A stretch of 42,794 nt of DNA from Alphaproteobacteria bacterium (GTDB taxonomy: Bacteria; Pseudomonadota; Alphaproteobacteria; SHVZ01). The DNA lies in contig VGEN01000021.1 of the NCBI GenBank assembly GCA_016869285.1, positions 1 to 42,794 on the forward strand, written 5' to 3'. This document shows positions 38,534-42,794 of this stretch, in pieces. The notes beneath the pieces are model-generated. The model ran no database searches, was not told the DNA's origin, and saw nothing but the letters and a program-made list of their open reading frames with translations. The translations under genes were made by a program, and so were the position numbers. Each line of letters begins with the position of its first letter. Position 1 is the stretch's first letter.

Positions 38534-39514
38534 ATGACCCTGACGTCACCCGAGATCGGCAAGGTCTCGCAGAAGGACCCTGTCGCCGTCATCGCCGACC
38601 AGCGGCTGGACCTCGGTGGCGCCGAACTTCCGTTGTACGCCAGCGCGCCGCTGGACGAGCCGAGATCGGACATCGCGCATGCGGTGGTCGTCATCCATGG
38701 CACACTTCGTAATGCGGACATCTATTTCCCCGGCATGATGGAGGCGCGGCGCGGGGCCGGGATTGCCGGCGCGCGGAGCCTCGTGGTCGCGCCGCAATTC
38801 CTCGCCAGGGTCGATCTCGAGAAGCATGGCCTGCTCGCCTCGCGCCTCGCCTGCTGGAGCCTCGATGGCTGGAAGGAAGGGGCGCTGAGCGAGTCGGATC
38901 CCCGGATCTCGTCCTTCGCCGCGCTCGATCGCGTCCTCGATCACCTCGCCGATCGCCGACGATACCCGATGCTCCGCTCGATCGTCGTCGCCGGTCACTC
39001 GGCCGGCGGCCAGATCGGCCATCGCTACGCCGTGCTCGGCGGCGCCGACGAGCGCCTCGCCAAGGCCGGCATCGCGCTCACCCATGTCGTCGCCAATCCG
39101 TCGGCCTATCTCTATCTCACGCCAGAGCGTCCGACGCGCGACGGCGGTTTCGCGATCCTCGCGGCAGCGGATTGTCCCGACTACGACGACTACAAATACG
39201 GTCTCGGCAAGCTGCCGGCGCATTTCGCCGTCGACCGCGCGCGCCTGAACGCGCGCTATGCGAAGAGACGCGTCGCCTTCCTGCTCGGCGAAGCCGACAA
39301 CGATCCGTCGCATCCGCAGCTCGATCGCACCTGCCGCGCCGCCGCTCAGGGCCCCAACCGCTTCGATCGCGGCAAGGCCTTCCACGCCTATGAACGATTC
39401 CTGTTCGGCGAGGGCATCGGTGCGCGGCACACGCTGGCGACGGTTCCCGGCGTCGGCCACGACAACGCCGCGATGTTCCAGTCGGCGCCGGGCCTCGCGC
39501 TTCTGTTTCCTTAG
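38534..39514 (+). CDS. Alpha/beta hydrolase
   Basis: 326 residues from the ATG at 38534, 10 bases after the small membrane protein gene; an upstream in-frame extension to 38360 would overlap that gene and is rejected. The fold shows AHAVVVIHGTLRNADIYFPGMM, the nucleophile elbow VVAGHSAGGQIGHRYAVLG (Ser156), GEADNDPSHPQLD as a possible acid loop, and the terminal His in VPGVGHDNAAMFQS. There is no signal peptide. Substrate unknown. Its 3' end overlaps the convergent CoA racemase gene by four bases. Confidence 0.85.
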   Translation: MTLTSPEIGKVSQKDPVAVIADQRLDLGGAELPLYASAPLDEPRSDIAHAVVVIHGTLRNADIYFPGMMEARRGAGIAGARSLVVAPQFLARVDLEKHGLLASRLACWSLDGWKEGALSESDPRISSFAALDRVLDHLADRRRYPMLRSIVVAGHSAGGQIGHRYAVLGGADERLAKAGIALTHVVANPSAYLYLTPERPTRDGGFAILAAADCPDYDDYKYGLGKLPAHFAVDRARLNARYAKRRVAFLLGEADNDPSHPQLDRTCRAAAQGPNRFDRGKAFHAYERFLFGEGIGARHTLATVPGVGHDNAAMFQSAPGLALLFP

Positions 39515-40617
39515 GTCTCTTCGCCGAGCTTGGGCGCCTTCGCGACGCCGGGGACCGCCCTGAACTCGGGGGCAACCGGTACCGGAAAGGCCGCCATCTT
39601 GCGACCGGCGACGGCTAACCGATGCGCCAGCACCTTGCGCTCGACGATCTGCGGATCGGCGACGGCCTCCTCGAGTGTGGCGATGATCGCACAAGAGACG
39701 TCCTCACCGGCGAAGAGCGCCCGCCAATGCGACGCCGGCTTTGCCGCGATCAGCTTCGCGACGGCGGCGCGCGTCGCTTCGGAGTCGCGGCGGTCCTCGC
39801 GAAGCTCGGCCGGCAACCCGATCAGCTCGCAGAAGCGCTGCCAAAATTTCTGCTCGAGCGGCGCGGCGGCGAGCCAATGGCCGTCGGCGGTCGGATAGAC
39901 CTGGTATCGCGGCGAGCCGCCGGTCAGCAGCCATTCCGCCGGACCCGGCGCCTTCCCGGTGGCGAATAGCTCGGCAAGCCCGCCAACGGCGAAGGTCAGC
40001 GACTGCTCGGCCATGGCGATGTCGAGATGCGCGCCGCTGCCGATGGCGTCGCGCTGGCGGAGCGCCAGCAGGATGTTCATCACCGCCGGATAGGCGCCAC
40101 CGGCGATGTCGGCGGCGAGTACCGGCGGCACCGATCCGAGCTTGGCCTGGCTCAGAACACCGGCCTCGGCGAGATAGGTCAGGTCGTGACCGACGACATT
40201 CGCCTTTGGCCCGTTCTGGCCGTAGCCCGTGATCGAGCAGTAGATGAGGCGCGGATTGATCGCGCGCAGGCGCGCATAGCCGAGGCCGAGCCGCTCCATC
40301 ACGCCGGGACGGAACTGCTCGACCAGAACATCGGCCCCGCGCGCCAGCGGCTCCAGTGTCGTCCAGGCATCGGCGCTCTTGAGATCGAGCGCGAGGCTCC
40401 TCTTGCCGCGGTTGAGAAGCGCGAAGAGGGCACTCTCGCCTTCGACGAAGGGCCGGAAGCCGCGCATGTCGTCGCCCGCCCCGGGGCGTTCGATCTTGAG
40501 CACCTCGGCGCCGGCCTCGGCGAGGATGAGGGTCGCCAGCGGTCCTGGCAGCAGCGTAGAGAAATCGAGGACATTGAGGCCGGCGAGCGGTTGCACGCGG
40601 CCGACGCTATCGGCCAT
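39511..40617 (-). CDS. CaiB/BaiF family III CoA-transferase-fold enzyme, alpha-methylacyl-CoA racemase-like
   Basis: 368 residues of the family III CoA transferase fold. The start VLDFSTLLPGPLATLILAEAGAEVLKIERPGAGDDMR and the block DVLVEQFRPGVMERLGLGYARLRAINPRLIYCSITGYGQNGP are family hallmarks. Candidate racemase residues match those of the characterised M. tuberculosis enzyme: His in GHDLTYLAEAG, Asp in AADIAGGAYPA, and Glu in APLEQKFW. This favours 2-methylacyl-CoA racemase over a transferase. It is divergent from the RidA gene. Confidence 0.85.
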   Translation of the reverse strand: MADSVGRVQPLAGLNVLDFSTLLPGPLATLILAEAGAEVLKIERPGAGDDMRGFRPFVEGESALFALLNRGKRSLALDLKSADAWTTLEPLARGADVLVEQFRPGVMERLGLGYARLRAINPRLIYCSITGYGQNGPKANVVGHDLTYLAEAGVLSQAKLGSVPPVLAADIAGGAYPAVMNILLALRQRDAIGSGAHLDIAMAEQSLTFAVGGLAELFATGKAPGPAEWLLTGGSPRYQVYPTADGHWLAAAPLEQKFWQRFCELIGLPAELREDRRDSEATRAAVAKLIAAKPASHWRALFAGEDVSCAIIATLEEAVADPQIVERKVLAHRLAVAGRKMAAFPVPVAPEFRAVPGVAKAPKLGEET

Positions 40618-40706
40618 TTCGTCGGCCGGTCAAGCAGGCTGGCCTCGCCTGACCGGCTCCGACATACTCCCGCCTCTCCCGTTTCACGTACCCATCGGAG
40701 GACAAG

Positions 40707-41054
40707 ATGGCGATCAAGCGTATTCGACCCGGCCCGCGGCTTTCGGGCGCCTCGGTGCATCACGGCCTGTGCTGGCTCGCCGGCCAGACCGCCGACGACC
40801 TGACCCAGGACGTCAAGGGCCAGACCAAGCAGATCCTCGACAAGATCGATGCAATCCTGGCCGAAGCCGGCACCGACAAGAAGAAGCTGCTGACCGTGCA
40901 GATCTGGCTCAGCGACATGCGCTTCTTCGCCGACATGAACTCGGTCTACGACCAGTGGAACCATAAGGATTCGCCGCCGGCGCGTGCCACCGTGGAGTCG
41001 CGCCTGGCGACCCCGCAGCATCTTGTCGAGATCGGCGGCGTCGCCGCGATTTGA
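40707..41054 (+). CDS. RidA-family imine deaminase
   Basis: 115 residues, normal length for RidA/YjgF. It deaminates reactive enamine/imine intermediates from PLP enzymes. Key residues match: Arg93 in PPARATVESRLA (the substrate-carboxylate-binding Arg) and Glu108 in HLVEIGGVAA. Other motifs are HHGLCWLAGQTADD and VKGQTKQILDKIDAILAEAG. The ATG is preceded by catcggaggacaag, a strong ribosome binding site. Confidence 0.9.
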   Translation: MAIKRIRPGPRLSGASVHHGLCWLAGQTADDLTQDVKGQTKQILDKIDAILAEAGTDKKKLLTVQIWLSDMRFFADMNSVYDQWNHKDSPPARATVESRLATPQHLVEIGGVAAI

Positions 41055-41066
41055 CGCCAGTCTCTT

Positions 41067-41099
41067 CCATCCGCGCGAGCCTTAGTCTCGCGCGGGTGG
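41067..41099. terminator. Hairpin between convergent ridA-type and GNAT genes
   Basis: A stem of 13 pairs with one T-G wobble (arms 41067-41079 and 41087-41099; core CCGCGCGAG/CTCGCGCGG) and a seven-base loop CCTTAGT. It lies 13 bases after the RidA stop. The GNAT stop codon TAA (minus strand) falls inside its loop. No T-run follows on either strand; a bidirectional termination or mRNA-end role is inferred. Confidence 0.55.
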
Positions 41100-41921
41100 C
41101 AAAGGCTTCGCGCCGAGCTCCAGATCGGCGAAGTCCGCGACCGGCTCGAAGCCGATCTTCCTATACATGCGATTGGTGTGCGCGAGGCCGCGGTCGGCGA
41201 AGAGCTGCACGACCGCGCGTCCGCTCTCAAGTTCTTGGCGCGCAAGGGCAGACACGGCTGCCGAGGCGTAGCCGTGGCGGCGGAAGGTCGCCGGCGTATA
41301 GACCGTATTGATCCGCACCGAGCGCGGCGTCGGACCGGCAAGCGCGGCGATGGCGCGAGGGACGACGTCTTCCCAGACGAAGAGATGGCCGGCGGCGAGC
41401 TTGCTCTCGACGAGGATCTTCGGCTTCGGATCATCGGGTAGCTTCGCGTCGCTGTGGAAGGCGGTGATCCACTCGATGAGCCAGCCAGCTTCCTCCATCC
41501 GCGCTCGACGAAGCTCGCCAGGAGCGGCCGAAGGCGCGGGCGGCGACCTCAGCGCGTAGAGCGTGCTCTCGAAGGTCGGAAAAGTCCGCCATAGCGTCTC
41601 GAGCGCGGCTCTTGCCGCTTCCGGCACCACGACCGCCCTCGGGCGGCGCCCAGTCTCTTCCCACCACCGGGCAAGCGCCAGGATTGCCTCGGCCGGGCCC
41701 AGGCTGAAGACGACCTTGCCGGTCCCGGCCTGCAGCGCCGCGGCCGCCACCTCGCCGCCGATCGTCGCGGTGAGCAGCGGCGTGCCCGGACGGAACGCGT
41801 CAGGCCGGGCGAGCCAGGTATGTGCCATGCCGTGGATGATGCAGCCGCGAACCTCGTCGATCGCCCCGAGATTGGCGAGAAATGCCTCGGGCGTCGGCCA
41901 GACCTGGACCTCGGCCGTCAT
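41082..41921 (-). CDS. GNAT-family N-acetyltransferase
   Basis: 279 residues. The C-terminal half is a GNAT domain: motif A is NTVYTPATFRRHGYASAAVSALARQELE (acetyl-CoA pyrophosphate loop RRHGYA), followed by VQLFADRGLAHTNRMYRKIGFEPV (motif B). The N-terminal half, about 130 residues, has a divergent fold that some two-domain GNATs carry. Substrate unknown. The start ATG overlaps the stop of the upstream gamma-glutamyltransferase remnant by four bases, so the two were an operon. Confidence 0.85.
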   Translation of the reverse strand: MTAEVQVWPTPEAFLANLGAIDEVRGCIIHGMAHTWLARPDAFRPGTPLLTATIGGEVAAAALQAGTGKVVFSLGPAEAILALARWWEETGRRPRAVVVPEAARAALETLWRTFPTFESTLYALRSPPAPSAAPGELRRARMEEAGWLIEWITAFHSDAKLPDDPKPKILVESKLAAGHLFVWEDVVPRAIAALAGPTPRSVRINTVYTPATFRRHGYASAAVSALARQELESGRAVVQLFADRGLAHTNRMYRKIGFEPVADFADLELGAKPLPPARD

Positions 41922-42690
41922 CCGACGGCGACGGAGGCGCTCGGTAGCGTTACGTTGGTCATGCCCTCGTTCGTGCGTCCGTTGCGTAGCACCGCGATCG
42001 GATTGGCGAAGTTGCCGGGATAGGCCGGCGCCTCGACTTCCGCGGTGGGCACGGCCTTGGCGACCGCGGCTATCGTCCTGGCATCGAGGCGCCAGTCCGC
42101 CGTCGCCTTGTCGGGGGCCGAGACGTCGATGCGCGGCTGATGGAATGCCTCCTCCAGGCTCATGCCGAAATCACCGAGGAAGGAGCAGATCTGCAGGATC
42201 GCCGGCAGGATCTTGCGCCCGCCCGAGCCGCCGATGGCGAACCAGCCCTTGCCGTTCCTGGTGGCGATCACCGGACACATATTGGTGAGCGGCCTCTTGC
42301 CGGCGCCGATCGAGTTCGGTCGGCCGGGCACCGGGTCGAACCACATCATGCCGTTGTTCATGAGGATGCCGGTGGTCGGCAGCACCGCGCGCGAGCCGAA
42401 GCGCGAGAGCATCGTATTGGTCAGCGAGACCATGTTGCCGTCGGCATCGACGGTCGCGAGATGCGTGGTCGAACCCTTGCCCTTCACATCCTCCTGGCCC
42501 ATGCGTTCGAGCCGGTCGGCATAAGCCCTCGAGAGCGCCTGGGCATAGGCGCCGAAGGCCTTCGGTCCGAGCTTGGTGCCGAGCTTCGCCGGGATGTTGG
42601 CGAAGGCAGCCTTGAACGTAGGTCCGGCGAAAAGGCCGGACATGGTGTGAAGCGCGATGCCGTTGCGCTCGACTGTGGTCGGCTCGACTA
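41918..42690 (-). pseudogene. Gamma-glutamyltransferase, C-terminal part, truncated at right edge
   Basis: The frame runs from the stop at 41918 to about 42690, encoding about 256 residues of the C-terminal half of a GGT (Ntn-hydrolase). The processing site and catalytic Thr are in KGKGSTTHLATVDADGNMVSLT. GILMNNGMMWFDPVPG and the oxyanion segment SIGAGKRPLTNMCPVI follow. Upstream, EPTTVERNGIALHTMSGLFAGPTF is still GGT-like, then the similarity ends abruptly near 42690 and a stop appears at 42716. A normal GGT is about 500-550 residues, so the N-terminal half is missing, replaced by the likely insertion element. Confidence 0.8.
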
Positions 42691-42794
42691 GTACCCGCTT
42701 TCGCGGAGATCTGATTCATGATTCAACATTGGGATGATAGCCGATGCAGTGGTAGTCCGGCTGACGCCGGAGGAGCGCGCGGTGCTTGAGGCTC
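42691..42794 (+). mobile_element. Left end of an IS630-type insertion sequence (partial)
   Basis: Starts where the GGT frame breaks, just after the tetranucleotide CTAG at 42688-42691; IS630-family elements target TA, often in CTAG. The first bases GTACCCGCTTTCGCGGAGAT may be a terminal repeat. A transposase-like reading frame begins 44 bases in. The other end is outside the window, so boundaries and terminal repeats cannot be confirmed. Confidence 0.5.
42734..42794 (+). CDS. Transposase N-terminus, IS630-like (partial)
   Basis: ATG at 42734, open to the window end: MIADAVVVRLTPEERAVLEA (20 residues). The RLTPEERAVLEA segment resembles the beginning of the helix-turn-helix domain of IS630-type transposases. 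Too short for certainty; the position directly behind a broken gene is the main support. Confidence 0.5.
   Translation, partial: MIADAVVVRLTPEERAVLEA

Noticed and set aside
37908..38537. 209-codon plus-strand frame across the tmRNA region
   Set aside because: The opposite strand has clear tmRNA features (acceptor end, G-U pair, tag frame); the predicted peptide is low-complexity.

Overview
The window is GC-rich chromosomal DNA from an alphaproteobacterium. Four things support this. The rpsE-rpmD-rplO-secY-adk-rpsM-rpsK-rpoA-rplQ order is followed by a Do-type protease and rarA. A mitochondrial-type ATP12 chaperone gene follows an RluC-type synthase and a HAD phosphatase. The adaptor SspB is of the alpha type. 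The tmRNA gene is circularly permuted (two-piece). I cannot assign a genus. The organism looks aerobic and heterotrophic, with amino-acid, acyl-CoA and tricarboxylate metabolism.

Layout. 1-6126: end of the large ribosomal protein operon (rpsE is cut by the window start). It has an internal consensus promoter before rpsM and a strong hairpin terminator after rplQ. 6188-14681: mostly overlapping plus-strand genes for quality control and RNA or ATP-synthase maturation (HtrA/Do protease, rarA, RluC-like, HAD, ATP12). A two-subunit molybdenum hydroxylase and a DUF429 protein lie between rarA and the pseudouridine synthase. 14724-19146: propionyl-CoA carboxylase genes pccB and pccA with a small 2TM protein and an acylphosphatase. 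Between the 2TM gene and pccA sits a GIY-YIG nuclease gene bounded by an inverted pair of 28-base REP-like repeats. 19190-20431: a small membrane-protein gene with two apparent frameshifts, lipB, and tRNA-Leu(GAG) with its terminator.

20481-29512: maeB (malic enzyme fused to a phosphotransacetylase-like domain), mgtE, a Rieske oxygenase, a small helical protein, a maspardin-like hydrolase, isovaleryl-CoA dehydrogenase, an SDR and a second acyl-CoA dehydrogenase. 29601-32172: phhA, divergent from an SmtB-like ArsR repressor and a small cation diffusion facilitator, then a methyltransferase. 32169-35181: a tctC-tctB-tctA tripartite transporter on the minus strand with a strong hairpin between tctC and tctB. 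35286-38112 (minus): permuted tmRNA, sspB, class I fumarase and a TfoX-N protein in one direction. 38224-42794: a small membrane protein, an alpha/beta hydrolase, an AMACR-type CoA racemase, a RidA protein, a GNAT protein, and the C-terminal half of a gamma-glutamyltransferase cut off at the right edge by what looks like an IS630-type insertion.

The most interesting points are the repeat-bounded GIY-YIG gene inside the pcc operon, whose last codons run through the repeat and overlap the pccA start; the tmRNA next to the gene for the adaptor that reads its tag, with an unusually short tag for this lineage; and the zinc-sensor-like ArsR/CDF pair with a palindromic operator and a possibly leaderless start. 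All assignments come from reading the sequence; no database search was run.
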